Source: Enterococcaceae bacterium
GTDB taxonomy: Bacteria; Bacillota; Bacilli; Lactobacillales; Enterococcaceae
Length of the DNA stretch: 64,000 bases
NCBI GenBank assembly: GCA_022649665.1
Contig: JALCOL010000002.1
Span: forward strand, 62,001 to 126,000
Direction of reading: 5' to 3'
Shown piece after piece: positions 27,423 to 37,263 of the stretch. Each line of letters begins with the position of its first letter. The first letter of the stretch is position 1. The notes beneath the pieces were generated by a model. The model was not told the origin of the DNA. It did no database searches and saw only the letters and a program-made list of their open reading frames with translations. The position numbers were made by a program, and so were the translations under genes.

Positions 27423-28949
27423 ATGAACGATAAAGAACGAATTTTGGATTTAGTCAAAAAAGGCGTCATCTCAAGCGATGAGGCATTGATCCTGTTAGAA
27501 AATCTTGCGAAAGAAAAAGATGAAAAACAACTGCAAAAAATCGCTGAGAAAGTCGAAACGAAAAAAGAAGAAAAAAGCGCGGAAGAGTTGAAAGCCGAAA
27601 AAGAAGCTGCTGAAAAAGCCGCGGCTGAAAAAGCTGCCGAACGCGCAGAACAAGAAAAAAAAGCTGCACAGCTAGATGCTGAAAGTGATGAATTGCGTGA
27701 AAAGCTGCGCGAACTGGCGCAAACGATCCAAGCGAAAGAAGAGCAGCTGCAAGTCTATGAAACGATGGAAGAGCTCGGTACGCTGACCCCGTCAAAAGAA
27801 AAAGAACGTGATGCGCTCGCCAAAGAACTAAAGGGCGTTCAGGAAGAGTACGAAAAAACCGATGCCGAGAAGATCGCGATCGATCTTGAATTAAAGGCGC
27901 TCCAGCGCAAGCTTCATCAAGATCTGCGCAGCAAGATCGAAGAAAAATTTGATATGCCGGACGATTGGAAAGAACAAACACAAGATGCATTCAACCAATT
28001 CGGCAAACAAATGGGACAAGCGGGCAGCCAGCTCGGTTCGCTCTTCAAAAAAACGGTCAAAGACATCACAAAGACGGTCAATGAAAATGTCGATTGGAAG
28101 GATGTCAATTTGAAAGTCCCAGGGATCGCCACGACAAAATTCGATCACACTTTCTGCTATCCAGAAACAAAAGCTACCTTGATCGATGTCAAGCTTGCCA
28201 ATGGATCGCTGAAATTTTTGCCCAGCGAAACAGAAGAGTTGAAAGTCGAAGCGGCGATCAAGCTGTATGGCAAAATGGATGCGGCAACGCCGATGGAGGC
28301 TTTTCTGGAAAGAAGTCAGATCGATGTCGATGATGAAACGATCTCTTTTCAGATCCCGAATAAACGCGTCAAAGCGGACTTGGTTTTTTACTTGCCGCGT
28401 CGCACGTATGATCATGTTTCTTTGAAAGTTTTGAACGGCAGCATCGAGCTCGATGCGCTTGATGTGCGCGACGTCTATATCAAAGCGACGAACGGGGATG
28501 TTTTGATCCAAGGGACCAGCGGCACGATGCTCGAGCTGAACGCCGTGAATGGTAAAATGACTGTCAATAAGGGCAGTTGGAAAGACTTGTGGCTGGAAGG
28601 CATGAACGGCCTGATCACCGTGAAAACGAACGTTGAAGCATTGAAAGCGAATTTGATCAACGGTGAGATCCGCTTGACTTTGCCGGCGGAAAACACCCGC
28701 CAGATCGACGCCACGACGATGAACGGCAACGTGAAGATCGCCTTGGCCAAAGCGCTGGGTGTCGAAGGGCAAGCTTCGACGAATTTAGGCTCGATCCACT
28801 CCCGCTTGGCAAATATCGAAGTGATCCGTGAAAAGCGCGGACGCTCGGAAAGAAGTCTTGACTTCCGCCGGGTCGGGGAGGACGCTTATGTCCAGCTGAA
28901 AGCGAATACCAAGACCGGAAATGTTTACTTGAAAGATGCGGAAGAGTAA
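27423..28949 (+). CDS. liaX: LiaX/YvlB-like DUF4097 protein
   Basis: 508 residues. An N-terminal SHOCT-like short helix domain (LDLVKKGVISSDEALILLENL), a long Lys/Glu/Ala coiled coil (about 35-180), then a C-terminal DUF4097 beta-helix domain (about 235-500) of repeating G-x-V/I strands with polar turns. No signal peptide. In enterococci LiaX is released or surface exposed and senses antimicrobial peptides and daptomycin; here the role is inferred from architecture and from the following PspC and holin-like genes. Start at 27423 follows GGAGG. Upstream codons to 27363 are unlikely. Confidence 0.85.
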   Translation: MNDKERILDLVKKGVISSDEALILLENLAKEKDEKQLQKIAEKVETKKEEKSAEELKAEKEAAEKAAAEKAAERAEQEKKAAQLDAESDELREKLRELAQTIQAKEEQLQVYETMEELGTLTPSKEKERDALAKELKGVQEEYEKTDAEKIAIDLELKALQRKLHQDLRSKIEEKFDMPDDWKEQTQDAFNQFGKQMGQAGSQLGSLFKKTVKDITKTVNENVDWKDVNLKVPGIATTKFDHTFCYPETKATLIDVKLANGSLKFLPSETEELKVEAAIKLYGKMDAATPMEAFLERSQIDVDDETISFQIPNKRVKADLVFYLPRRTYDHVSLKVLNGSIELDALDVRDVYIKATNGDVLIQGTSGTMLELNAVNGKMTVNKGSWKDLWLEGMNGLITVKTNVEALKANLINGEIRLTLPAENTRQIDATTMNGNVKIALAKALGVEGQASTNLGSIHSRLANIEVIREKRGRSERSLDFRRVGEDAYVQLKANTKTGNVYLKDAEE

Positions 28950-28979
28950 AATAGAAATGTGCAAAGGAGATGTTGCATC

Positions 28980-29315
28980 ATGACACAAAGACGTTTAACA
29001 AAATCGCGCAGCAACATCGTTTTGACCGGTACTTTAGGCGGGATCGGCGAGTACTTCGGCGTTGATCCAACGATTCTGCGTGTGATATATGTGATTTTGA
29101 CTTTTGCGACCGGCGGCGGCTTGATCTTGCTTTATCTTTTGCTTTCTTGGATCATTCCAAGCGGCCGGGATGATCATTACCGCGGTCCGGACAGCAATAT
29201 GAACCGCGGCCGCCAAGCGCGCGGGCAGTTCTTTTCCAACGGCTCGCAAAGTACGCACAGCGGACGCAAATCAGCTGAAAAAGCGGATGATGATGACGAA
29301 TGGAGTGATTTCTAG
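28980..29315 (+). CDS. liaY: PspC domain membrane protein (LiaY/YvlC-like)
   Basis: 111 residues. The PspC domain covers residues 4-62: basic N-terminus, GTLGGIGEYFGVDPTILRVIYVILTF and a membrane helix ending in SWIIPS. The tail is hydrophilic and acidic. ATG at 28980 follows AAAGGAGA; the end overlaps the next start. Part of a liaXYZ/yvlBCD-type envelope stress operon. Confidence 0.88.
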   Translation: MTQRRLTKSRSNIVLTGTLGGIGEYFGVDPTILRVIYVILTFATGGGLILLYLLLSWIIPSGRDDHYRGPDSNMNRGRQARGQFFSNGSQSTHSGRKSAEKADDDDEWSDF

Positions 29316-29674
29316 TGACGTATCTCCAGCGGATCATTGCGAATACATTGACATTCCTTGTTTTAGCGATGATTATTCCTGGAAGATTTCATGTCGCAGG
29401 CTTGTGGATGGCACTGATCGCCAGCTTGATCCTATCGCTTTTGAATATGATCGTGAAACCGATCCTGTCGCTGTTGTCTTTGCCGCTGACGCTTTTGACG
29501 TTCGGGTTGTTCAGCTTCGTGATCAATGCTGCGATGCTGACCTTGACCTCGAGTTTGATCGGCGATACGTATTTCGGTTTCAGCAGCTTCGGCTCGGCTT
29601 TGATCGTAGCGGTCTGTCTTTCGATCATCAACGCACTGGTCTCGGATTATAATGTGAAAAAATATAATCCTTAA
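29315..29674 (+). CDS. liaZ: Phage holin family 4 / YvlD-like membrane protein (LiaZ)
   Basis: 119 residues with four hydrophobic segments, ending ALVSDYNVKKYNP, as in the YvlD/holin-4 superfamily. GTG start overlaps the stop of the preceding PspC gene by one base. Despite the family name, it is a chromosomal envelope stress protein rather than a lysis protein. Confidence 0.87.
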   Translation: MTYLQRIIANTLTFLVLAMIIPGRFHVAGLWMALIASLILSLLNMIVKPILSLLSLPLTLLTFGLFSFVINAAMLTLTSSLIGDTYFGFSSFGSALIVAVCLSIINALVSDYNVKKYNP

Positions 29675-29687
29675 TAATCGAGCAGCC

Positions 29688-29738
29688 TAAAAGGATGCGG
29701 ACGGAAATCAAAGTTTCCGTTTCCGTGTCCTTTTTTTG
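29688..29738 (+). terminator. Terminator after liaXYZ
   Basis: AAAAGGATGCGGACGGAAA pairs imperfectly with TTTCCGTTTCCGTGTCCTTTT around a six-base loop, followed by a T run. Confidence 0.8.
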
Positions 29739-29807
29739 CGGAACAGTAGCCCAGGCGTCTGCTGCATGCTAAAATGGAAGTGCTAGAACGGCAAAAAGGA
29801 GAAAATT

Positions 29808-30764
29808 ATGACGGAAAACTGTATCGTAAAAGATCTGATCGTTCCTTTAAAACTGCAAGTCGTGACTGGCGATGCCGAAGCATTGGCGCGCGAGATCACG
29901 ACCAGTGATATTTCACGTCCCGGTTTGGAATTGACGGGATATTTCAGCTACTATTCGCATGACCGCATCCAGCTTTTCGGGCGTAAAGAGATCACTTTTT
30001 CGCAAAAGATGACCCCGGAAGAGCGTCTTGTGATCATGCGCCGGCTGGTGACAAAAGATACGCCGGCTTTTATCGTTTCCCGCGAGCTCGAGGTGCCTGA
30101 GGAGATGATCAAAGCTGCCAGTGAAGGACATTTGGCGATCTTGCGTTCATCGGTTTCGACATCGCGCCTATTGGGACGCTTGACGAATTTGCTGGAAGAG
30201 AAATTGGCGGTCCGGACCAGCATCCACGGGGTCCTCGTCGAGGTCTATGGTTTGGGTGTTTTGATCCAAGGCGACAGCGGGATCGGCAAATCAGAGACTG
30301 CGCTTGAGTTGATCAAACGCGGCCACCGGCTGATCGCTGACGACCGGGTCGATGTTTACCGGCAGGATGAGCTGACGGTGGTCGGCGAAGCGCCGGCGAT
30401 CCTGCAGCACTTGATCGAGATCCGCGGCGTCGGGATCATCGACGTGATGAGTCTTTTCGGAGCGAGCGCGGTCCGTCAGCAAATGCAGATCCAGCTCGAT
30501 GTCTATTTGGAATCGTGGGACCGCGAGAAAAATTATGACCGTTTAGGCTCGAATGAACACATGATCTCGATTTCCGACGTGGATGTGCCGCAGATCAAGA
30601 TCCCAGTCAAGACCGGGCGGAATGTTGCGATCATTATCGAAGTCGCGGCGATGAATTTCCGTGCGAAAACGATGGGCTACGACGCCACGAAGACGTTTGA
30701 ACAGCGCTTGACGCGCCTCATTGAAGCAAACTCTGAAGAAGACGAAAAAGAGGTCAGCAAATGA
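29808..30764 (+). CDS. hprK: HPr kinase/phosphorylase
   Basis: 318 residues. Walker A GDSGIGKS at 155-162 and the family signature [20 protein letters not shown] near residues 205-224. Phosphorylates HPr at Ser46 in response to glycolytic intermediates; P-Ser-HPr is the corepressor of CcpA, which is also encoded in this window. AAAAAGGAG upstream. Overlaps lgt by four bases. Confidence 0.97.
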   Translation: MTENCIVKDLIVPLKLQVVTGDAEALAREITTSDISRPGLELTGYFSYYSHDRIQLFGRKEITFSQKMTPEERLVIMRRLVTKDTPAFIVSRELEVPEEMIKAASEGHLAILRSSVSTSRLLGRLTNLLEEKLAVRTSIHGVLVEVYGLGVLIQGDSGIGKSETALELIKRGHRLIADDRVDVYRQDELTVVGEAPAILQHLIEIRGVGIIDVMSLFGASAVRQQMQIQLDVYLESWDREKNYDRLGSNEHMISISDVDVPQIKIPVKTGRNVAIIIEVAAMNFRAKTMGYDATKTFEQRLTRLIEANSEEDEKEVSK

Positions 30765-31579
30765 AGCATTTTGATCCGATCGCATTTCACTTCTTAGGGC
30801 TTGAGATCCATTGGTATGCGCTGATCATCGTGACCGGGGTGATTTTGGCGGTTGTACTGGCAACTCGCGAAGGCGAACGTGTCGGCATCAAAGCTGATGA
30901 TGTCACGGATTTTATGTTGTACGGTCTGCCGATCGGGATCATTGGCGCCCGCATTTATTATGTGTTGTTCGAGTGGCCATATTATGCCGCGAATCCGGGC
31001 GAGATCATCAAGATCTGGCACGGCGGGCTCGCGATCTACGGCGGGTTGATCGCCGGGGCGATCACGCTGGTCATCTTCTGCCGCCACCGGTTTATTTCGG
31101 TCTGGAAGTTTTTGGATATCGCGGCTCCCGGGATCATTTTGGCGCAAGCGATCGGCCGCTGGGGCAATTTCATGAATCACGAAGCATTCGGGCCGAAGAC
31201 GACGCGGGCGTTTTTGGAGCAGTTTCATTTACCGCAGTGGCTGATCGACAATATGTATATCGAAGGCTTTTACCGCCAGCCGACTTTTTTGTATGAAAGC
31301 AGCTGGAATCTTTTAGGTTTTCTGCTCTTGATCCTGCTGCGGCGGGTGCCGCATTTCTTCCGGCAAGGCGAGATCTTTTTGGCGTATTTGATGTGGTATA
31401 GTGTCGGGCGCTTCTTTATCGAAGGCTTGCGGACCGACAGTTTGTACTTGTTCAGCAATATCCGCATTTCACAGCTTTTATCAGTGATCTTATTTGCCGG
31501 GGCGCTTTTGGTGATCCTTTACCGCCGGCACAAGAAAGTCCCATATTATGAAAGAAACGCTAAATCTGGGCAAAAATAG
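30761..31579 (+). CDS. lgt: Prolipoprotein diacylglyceryl transferase
   Basis: 272 residues, about seven membrane helices. Conserved Lgt segments include [58 protein letters not shown] and QPTFLYES. Adds the diacylglyceryl group to lipobox Cys residues, for example that of PstS. ATGA overlap with hprK. Confidence 0.96.
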   Translation: MKHFDPIAFHFLGLEIHWYALIIVTGVILAVVLATREGERVGIKADDVTDFMLYGLPIGIIGARIYYVLFEWPYYAANPGEIIKIWHGGLAIYGGLIAGAITLVIFCRHRFISVWKFLDIAAPGIILAQAIGRWGNFMNHEAFGPKTTRAFLEQFHLPQWLIDNMYIEGFYRQPTFLYESSWNLLGFLLLILLRRVPHFFRQGEIFLAYLMWYSVGRFFIEGLRTDSLYLFSNIRISQLLSVILFAGALLVILYRRHKKVPYYERNAKSGQK

Positions 31580-31651
31580 TCTGGAAAGCGGTTTTTTTCT
31601 AGTTTTCTGTTAGAATAGTATCAATAAGATTTTTAGGAGGGGTTTGTTGAG

Positions 31652-32665
31652 ATGCAGCAAAAAGTGGCAGTATTGGGACCAGGTTCTTGGGGAAGCGCCT
31701 TGTCGCAAGTGCTCGCTGAAAATGGACATGAAGTCCATCTTTGGGGAAACAATCCAGCACAAATCGAAGAAATCCAAAGTGCGCACACAAATAAACACTA
31801 TTTGAAAGATGTCGTTTTGCCGCAGTCGATCCAAGCAACGCTTGACTTGAAAGAAGCGGTCAAAGACGCAGACGCAGTGCTTTTCGTTGTCCCAACGAAT
31901 GCGATGCGCGCGGTTGCCCGCCAGTTCAATGAAGTTTGCGAAAACAAACCGACGATCATTCAAGCCAGCAAAGGGCTTGAGCTGGGGACGCATAAACGGC
32001 TGTCGCAAGTCTTGGGCGAAGAAATTTCTCCAGAACACCGCAAAGCAGTCGTGGTTCTTTCTGGTCCGAGCCATGCGGAAGAAGTCGTTCGGCATGACTT
32101 GACGACGATCACGGCCGCAAGCACTGATTTGAAAGCGGCGGAATATGTTCAGCATTTATTCATGAATCACTATTTCCGTGTTTATACGAATGATGACGTG
32201 ATCGGGGTCGAAACCGGGGCGGCTTTGAAAAACATCATTGCACTCGGTGCCGGGGCGATCCACGGATTAGGATACGGCGACAATGCCAAAGCGGCGATCA
32301 TGACGCGCGGCTTGGCAGAAATCACGCGCTTAGGAGTGGCGATGGGGGCCAATCCGATGACGTTCATCGGACTGAGCGGGGTCGGCGACTTGATCGTGAC
32401 CGCGACCAGTAAATTTTCACGCAACTGGCGCGCCGGCAATCAGATCGGCCAAGGGAAACCGATCCAAGAAGTGCTGGACAATATGGGAATGGTCGTTGAA
32501 GGCGTTTCGACGACCAAAGCTGCTTATGAACTCTCGCAGCAGATGCATGTCGATATGCCGATCACCAAAGCGATCTATGAAGTCTTATATGACGGGATGC
32601 CGGTAAAAGAAGCCGCTGAGAAGATCATGCTGCGCGACCCGAAAACCGAAGTGGAATATAATTGA
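31652..32665 (+). CDS. gpsA: Glycerol-3-phosphate dehydrogenase [NAD(P)+]
   Basis: 337 residues. N-terminal nucleotide loop [11 protein letters not shown], then [45 protein letters not shown] and catalytic Lys region [18 protein letters not shown]. Makes sn-glycerol-3-phosphate for phospholipids. AGGAGGGG precedes the ATG. Confidence 0.96.
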   Translation: MQQKVAVLGPGSWGSALSQVLAENGHEVHLWGNNPAQIEEIQSAHTNKHYLKDVVLPQSIQATLDLKEAVKDADAVLFVVPTNAMRAVARQFNEVCENKPTIIQASKGLELGTHKRLSQVLGEEISPEHRKAVVVLSGPSHAEEVVRHDLTTITAASTDLKAAEYVQHLFMNHYFRVYTNDDVIGVETGAALKNIIALGAGAIHGLGYGDNAKAAIMTRGLAEITRLGVAMGANPMTFIGLSGVGDLIVTATSKFSRNWRAGNQIGQGKPIQEVLDNMGMVVEGVSTTKAAYELSQQMHVDMPITKAIYEVLYDGMPVKEAAEKIMLRDPKTEVEYN

Positions 32666-32685
32666 GCATGAGGAGCAAACGAGGA

Positions 32686-33606
32686 ATGAGAAAAGTCAAA
32701 AAAGCAGTCATTCCGGCAGCTGGCTTGGGAACACGTTTTTTGCCTGCCACCAAAGCAATGGCAAAAGAAATGCTGCCGATCGTCGACAAACCGGTGATCC
32801 AGTTTATCGTTGAAGAAGCGCTCGCCAGCGGGATCGAAGATATTTTGATCGTGACCGGCAAAGGCAAGCGCCCGATCGAAGACCATTTCGATGCGAATAT
32901 CGAATTGGAGCAGAATTTGAAAGAAAAGGGGAAGACAGAGCTTTTAAAAGCGGTCGAGGAAACGACGAATGTCAATCTGCATTTTATCCGTCAATCCCAT
33001 CCGAAAGGACTCGGTCATGCAGTTCTTCAGGCGCGCGCTTTTGTCGGTGATGAACCGTTCATCGTGATGCTGGGCGACGACTTGATGGTCGACAAAGTAC
33101 CGCTGAGCAAACAGCTGATCAATGATTACGAGAAAACTTCCGCGTCCAAACTGGCGGTGATGAGAGTGCCTCACGAAGACACGAAAAAGTACGGGATCAT
33201 CGCACCTGATCAGGAAGTCGAACCGGGACTTTTCAGCGTGAAACATTTCGTTGAAAAACCATCCCCGGAAAAAGCGCCGAGCGATTTGGCGATCATCGGC
33301 CGCTACTTATTGACGCCTGAGATCTTCGAGATCTTGGAGGTCCAGCAGCCGGGTGCCGGGGAAGAGATCCAGTTGACCGACGCGATCGATACGCTCAATA
33401 AAACGCAGAGAGTCTTCGCGCGCGAGTTCAAGGGGATCCGCTATGATGTCGGCGATAAATTGGGCTTTGTCAAGACCAATATCGAATACGGCCTCAAGCA
33501 TCCCCAAATCAAAACAGAATTGCGCGAATATATTTTGGGACTTGAAGAACGTTTGAAAGCCGAAGAAACACCAAGTGAAAAGAACCAGAAACAACCGAAA
33601 AAATGA
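32686..33606 (+). CDS. galU: UTP-glucose-1-phosphate uridylyltransferase
   Basis: 306 residues. Nucleotide-binding start [19 protein letters not shown], then [34 protein letters not shown] and [18 protein letters not shown]. Makes UDP-glucose for wall and glycolipid polymers. Start at 32686 chosen by alignment with the family N-terminus ([12 protein letters not shown]) and AGGAG ten bases upstream; 32668 is an alternative. Close behind gpsA. Confidence 0.95.
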   Translation: MRKVKKAVIPAAGLGTRFLPATKAMAKEMLPIVDKPVIQFIVEEALASGIEDILIVTGKGKRPIEDHFDANIELEQNLKEKGKTELLKAVEETTNVNLHFIRQSHPKGLGHAVLQARAFVGDEPFIVMLGDDLMVDKVPLSKQLINDYEKTSASKLAVMRVPHEDTKKYGIIAPDQEVEPGLFSVKHFVEKPSPEKAPSDLAIIGRYLLTPEIFEILEVQQPGAGEEIQLTDAIDTLNKTQRVFAREFKGIRYDVGDKLGFVKTNIEYGLKHPQIKTELREYILGLEERLKAEETPSEKNQKQPKK

Positions 33607-33618
33607 GGAGGCGGCCGA

Positions 33619-34032
33619 ATGAGCGGTGGAGAACTGGCAGCTTTGATCGCAGCAGTTGCGTTCGTTGTGCTTGTCGTGTTTGCAGTGATCTTGATCCACA
33701 AGGTCGCTAAAACAGTCGATCAGGCAACAAAGACTGTTGGCGAGGTCAATCAGACGATCGAGATCTTGACGAAAGATGTCAACGTGCTGACTTCGCAGGT
33801 CGAAGGACTTTTAGTTAAAAGCAATGAATTGCTTGAAGATGTCAATCACAAAGTGGAGATCATCGATCCTGTTTTTGTCGCCTTGAGCGATCTGGGAGAA
33901 AGTATCTCCGATTTGAACGAGAGCGGACGCAGCGCCGCCCGGAAAGTTTCCGGATTTACCAAGTCAGCAGCGGGCACGGGGATCGCCGCGAAAATCGGCA
34001 AGACAGTCTACCGGCTCGTTCGAAATAAATAA
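33619..34032 (+). CDS. DUF948 family membrane-anchored protein
   Basis: 137 residues. One N-terminal membrane helix (about 5-28) followed by a coiled coil (VAKTVDQATKTVGEVNQTIEIL onward) typical of DUF948 (YtxG-like). Function unknown; often paired with YtxH, as here. GGAGGCGG upstream. Confidence 0.88.
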   Translation: MSGGELAALIAAVAFVVLVVFAVILIHKVAKTVDQATKTVGEVNQTIEILTKDVNVLTSQVEGLLVKSNELLEDVNHKVEIIDPVFVALSDLGESISDLNESGRSAARKVSGFTKSAAGTGIAAKIGKTVYRLVRNK

Positions 34033-34047
34033 TGGAGGATGATCGAT

Positions 34048-34677
34048 ATGAGTAAGAAAAATGGCGGATTGTTCGCAGGACTTTTGATCGGAGCTGCCGC
34101 GGGGTTTGCAGCTGGGATCTTTTTAGCACCGAAAGACGGCAAAAATCTGCGAAAAGATCTTTCTCATCAAGCGGATGATTTATTGAATTCACTTGGCGAT
34201 GTAGGTCAAACGGTCAAAGAGAAGCAAGCTGATTTGGCACAGCTCGCAAAGCAAAAAATGGAAAAATTCAATGGCCATCCGGAAGATCTGAAAGAAAAAG
34301 TTCTCCATCCCAAAGAAACAGCAGAAGGAACCAAACGCTTCTATAAAGTAACTGATGACTTGGAAGATCAATACAAAGCAAGTGTTGAAGAAAAAGCGCA
34401 AGCTGCTAAAAAAGCGGCTGCTAAAGAAGCAGCGAATGACGACATTATTATTGATTTGAAAGACACGCCGGAAGGCAAAAAAACCGAAGAAAGCATCGCT
34501 AAAAAAGCGGAAAAAGAAGTAGTGAAAGCTCCGCCAGCCAAAGAAAAAACGGAGAAACCGATCGATTCGGAAAAAGACTTAGTAAAAACGGTCGAAAAAG
34601 CCGGAAAAGATGTCGGCGACACGCCTGTAGCGCACGCGGCCAAAGCAGCGGTCGAAGAGAAAAAAGAAGAAAAATAA
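34048..34677 (+). CDS. YtxH domain protein
   Basis: 209 residues. Gly/Ala-rich N-terminal membrane helix GGLFAGLLIGAAAGFAAGIFLAPKDG is the YtxH signature, followed by Lys/Glu/Ala-rich helical sequence (longer than the roughly 130-residue minimal form) with a repetitive acidic-basic tail. Stress-associated in Bacillus. Start at 34048 is nine bases after TGGAGGA. Confidence 0.87.
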   Translation: MSKKNGGLFAGLLIGAAAGFAAGIFLAPKDGKNLRKDLSHQADDLLNSLGDVGQTVKEKQADLAQLAKQKMEKFNGHPEDLKEKVLHPKETAEGTKRFYKVTDDLEDQYKASVEEKAQAAKKAAAKEAANDDIIIDLKDTPEGKKTEESIAKKAEKEVVKAPPAKEKTEKPIDSEKDLVKTVEKAGKDVGDTPVAHAAKAAVEEKKEEK

Positions 34678-34718
34678 AAAAATCACGGAGAGCAAAGCCT
34701 CTCCGTGATTTTTTTATT
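34677..34718. terminator. Bidirectional terminator between the YtxH gene and pepQ
   Basis: AAAAAATCACGGAGAG pairs with CTCTCCGTGATTTTTT around a short loop, between convergent genes. Confidence 0.9.
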
Positions 34719-35808
34719 TCAAGATCGTTAATTCTTTTGGTGTATGTGTGAACGGCAATGCGCCGTCTTTTGTGACGCAGACGCAATCTTCGATGCGCAC
34801 ACCGACTTTTTCGGGGATATAGATCCCGGGTTCGATCGAGAAGCACATTCCTTCTTTGAGGACCATATCATTACCTTCCATGATAGAAGGAAATTCATGG
34901 ACCGTCGTGCCGATCCCGTGGCCGAGCCGGTGATTGAAATATTCACCGTAACCGGCATCTTCGATCACTTCGCGCGCGATATGATCAAGTTCCGAAGCGG
35001 TGATCCCCGGACGGACGGCATTGAAGGCGGCCATATGCGCCTCTAAGACTAAATGATAGATCTTGCGGTCGAAATCATTCGGTTCTTTGAACGCGACGGT
35101 CCGCGAAACATCACTGCAATAGCCTTTCCAGATCACACCCAGATCGAACAGAACGAATTTGTGTTCTTCTAACGGACGCAATCCCGGTTCGCCGTGCGGA
35201 TTAGCCGCATTCGCACCAGTTTGGACCAAGGTATCAAAGCTCATCGCGGCAACACCTTGTTTTTTCAATTGATATTCGATTTCAGCCACGACGTCCATTT
35301 CAGTCGCGCCTGTTTGGATCGCTTGGAAGCCGATCGAAAGTGCTTGATCAGCCCATTTCCCGGCTTCTTTCAATTTTTCGATCTCATCAGGCGTTTTGAT
35401 CAAAAGCTGCTGCTCGATGAATGAAGTCAGATCGGTACCATAGTCGCCTGGCAGGACGTGTTTGATCGCGGCGTAGCGGTCGACAGTCAAATGATTTTTT
35501 TCGATCGCAAAGCGGTTGCCGCCGCCTAAGCGCTCGATCATTTGCGCGATCAGCGTCCAAGGATCTTCATTGTCCAGATATCCTTGCACAAGACCTTCCC
35601 AGCCGGTCGCTGCAGCGGCTTCGGTTTCCATTGCCGGCGTGAAAAGAAAAGGAGTTCCGCCCGCTTGCGGAATGAACAGCGCCAGTACCCGTTCATGCGG
35701 CTCGGAGTGGAAATTAGCGTAGTATGCGATGTGTTCGGGATTACTGATATAAGCCCAATCCGCTTCTTGATCCTTCAGCCATTTCTGCAATTTTTCGATT
35801 TTTGTCAT
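34714..35808 (-). CDS. pepQ: Xaa-Pro dipeptidase PepQ
   Basis: 364 residues. N-terminal creatinase-like domain (1-125) and C-terminal pita-bread metallopeptidase domain. Metal ligands lie in FDLGVIWKGYCSDVSRT (two Asp), NHRLGHGIGTTVHEFP (His), FSIEPGIY (Glu) and GVRIEDCV (Glu). Splits Xaa-Pro dipeptides. Divergent from ccpA, the standard lactobacillar arrangement in which CcpA binds between them. Confidence 0.95.
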   Translation of the reverse strand: MTKIEKLQKWLKDQEADWAYISNPEHIAYYANFHSEPHERVLALFIPQAGGTPFLFTPAMETEAAAATGWEGLVQGYLDNEDPWTLIAQMIERLGGGNRFAIEKNHLTVDRYAAIKHVLPGDYGTDLTSFIEQQLLIKTPDEIEKLKEAGKWADQALSIGFQAIQTGATEMDVVAEIEYQLKKQGVAAMSFDTLVQTGANAANPHGEPGLRPLEEHKFVLFDLGVIWKGYCSDVSRTVAFKEPNDFDRKIYHLVLEAHMAAFNAVRPGITASELDHIAREVIEDAGYGEYFNHRLGHGIGTTVHEFPSIMEGNDMVLKEGMCFSIEPGIYIPEKVGVRIEDCVCVTKDGALPFTHTPKELTILK

Positions 35809-35936
35809 ATCGTCAGCTCCTTAAGGATGGCGTGAAAAAATAGTTTCCGCTTAAAGTGTACCACAAATGCGGAGAGTGACAATTATTAACTATAAATCCG
35901 CGAATCGCCGGGCTTGTAATGAAAAAAATATTTTCA

Positions 35937-35950
35937 TGAAAACGATAATA
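35937..35950 (+). promoter_or_regulatory. cre-like site between pepQ and ccpA
   Basis: TGAAAACGATAATA matches the catabolite-responsive consensus TGWAANCGNTNWCA at all but one informative position (T for C at 13). It lies upstream of the likely ccpA promoter, consistent with the known pepQ-ccpA regulation in lactobacilli. Confidence 0.6.
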
Positions 35951-36057
35951 AAACGCTTGCATTATTGACAGCACTCTGATATTCTAATGAAGAAATGTAA
36001 ATCAGTTTTTCAGAAAATCAGTTCATCATAAATGATTAGATCAAGGGGGATGCATCA

Positions 36058-37059
36058 ATGGATAAGCAAACAATTACGATTTACGATGTTGCCCGTGAAG
36101 CGAACGTTTCAATGGCAACGGTTTCACGTGTCGTCAACGGCAATCCGAACGTCAAGCCGGCGACGCGCAAAAAAGTGCTGGAGGTCATCGACCGCTTGGA
36201 TTATCGGCCGAATGCGGTCGCGCGCGGGTTAGCAAGCAAGAAAACCACAACGGTCGGGGTCATTATCCCGGACATCAGCAATCTATACTTCTCTTCATTG
36301 GCGCGCGGGATCGATGATGTGGCGACGATGTATAAATACAATATCATTTTAGCCAACAGCGACGGCGATGATCAAAAAGAAGTTCAAGTTTTGAATACGC
36401 TTTTAGCGAAACAAGTCGATGGGGTGATTTTTATGGGGCACCATATCACCGATGAGATCCGCGGCGAGTTTTCGCGTTCGAAAACACCGATCGTATTGGC
36501 GGGGACGATCGATCCCGATAATCAAGTCGGCAGCGTCAACATCGATTATTTGAAAGCGACGCAAGACGCAGTCGATCTCTTGATCAAAGACGGGAATAAG
36601 AAAATCGCCTTTATTTCCGGGGCATTGATCGATCCGATCAACGGCCAAGAGCGGCTGGAAGGGTATAAAAACGCTTTAGAAGCGAATAAACTCCACTACA
36701 GCGAAGCATTGATCTTTGAATCGAAATACACGTTCAAAGATGGACAGAAATTGACCGAGCGCGTGATGAACAGCGGAGCGGATGCTGCATTCGTTGTTGA
36801 TGATGAACTGGCACTCGGACTTTTGGATGGTTTATTGGATGCGGGTGTAAAGATTCCGGAAGACTTCGAGATCATTGCCGGCAATCATTCGATCTTGACA
36901 GAGATCGCGCGTCCTGAGATCGCCAGCATCAAGCAGCCCCTTTATGATATCGGTGCCGTTGCAATGCGTTTATTGACAAAATTGATGAATAAAGAAGACA
37001 TCGAAGAAAAAGATGTGATCTTGCCGTACAGTATCGATCGCGGCGAATCAACCAAATAA
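36058..37059 (+). CDS. ccpA: Catabolite control protein A
   Basis: 333 residues, LacI/GalR family. N-terminal HTH TIYDVAREANVSMATVSRVVNGNPNVKPATRKKV and hinge RPNAVARGLASKKTTTVGVIIPD; periplasmic-binding-like core, CcpA-type. Bound to P-Ser-HPr, it controls carbon catabolite genes via cre sites. CAAGGGGG before the ATG. Confidence 0.96.
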   Translation: MDKQTITIYDVAREANVSMATVSRVVNGNPNVKPATRKKVLEVIDRLDYRPNAVARGLASKKTTTVGVIIPDISNLYFSSLARGIDDVATMYKYNIILANSDGDDQKEVQVLNTLLAKQVDGVIFMGHHITDEIRGEFSRSKTPIVLAGTIDPDNQVGSVNIDYLKATQDAVDLLIKDGNKKIAFISGALIDPINGQERLEGYKNALEANKLHYSEALIFESKYTFKDGQKLTERVMNSGADAAFVVDDELALGLLDGLLDAGVKIPEDFEIIAGNHSILTEIARPEIASIKQPLYDIGAVAMRLLTKLMNKEDIEEKDVILPYSIDRGESTK

Positions 37060-37064
37060 AATGA

Positions 37065-37101
37065 ACCAGCGGCTGTGACGATTTTTTGTCACAGCCGTTT
37101 T
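37065..37101 (+). terminator. Terminator after ccpA
   Basis: CGGCTGTGAC pairs with GTCACAGCCG, with TTTTCG following. Confidence 0.85.
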
Positions 37102-37109
37102 CGTTTTTC

Positions 37110-37139
37110 TTGACAAGCGCGCGCATCGGGGAATAGAAT
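37110..37139 (+). promoter_or_regulatory. Promoter of the copper ATPase gene
   Basis: TTGACA (37110-37115), 18-base spacer, TAGAAT (37134-37139). The cop box lies just downstream. Confidence 0.7.
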
Positions 37140-37156
37140 GAGTAAGAAATAAAGTT

Positions 37157-37166
37157 TACAAATGTA
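37157..37166 (+). promoter_or_regulatory. cop box (CopY-type operator)
   Basis: TACAAATGTA matches TACANNTGTA exactly, embedded in a longer palindrome GTTTACAAATGTAAAC, 18 bases after the -10 box and so covering the transcription start region. No copY gene is present in the window. Confidence 0.8.
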
Positions 37167-37263
37167 AACGAAATTGTTTTTCCGCAAATGAGCGTTTCAG
37201 TGGAAAAATCAGCGGTTTTCGCGACAATGAAGATAAGCAGTTTGAAGAAGGGCGGGAGTTATT

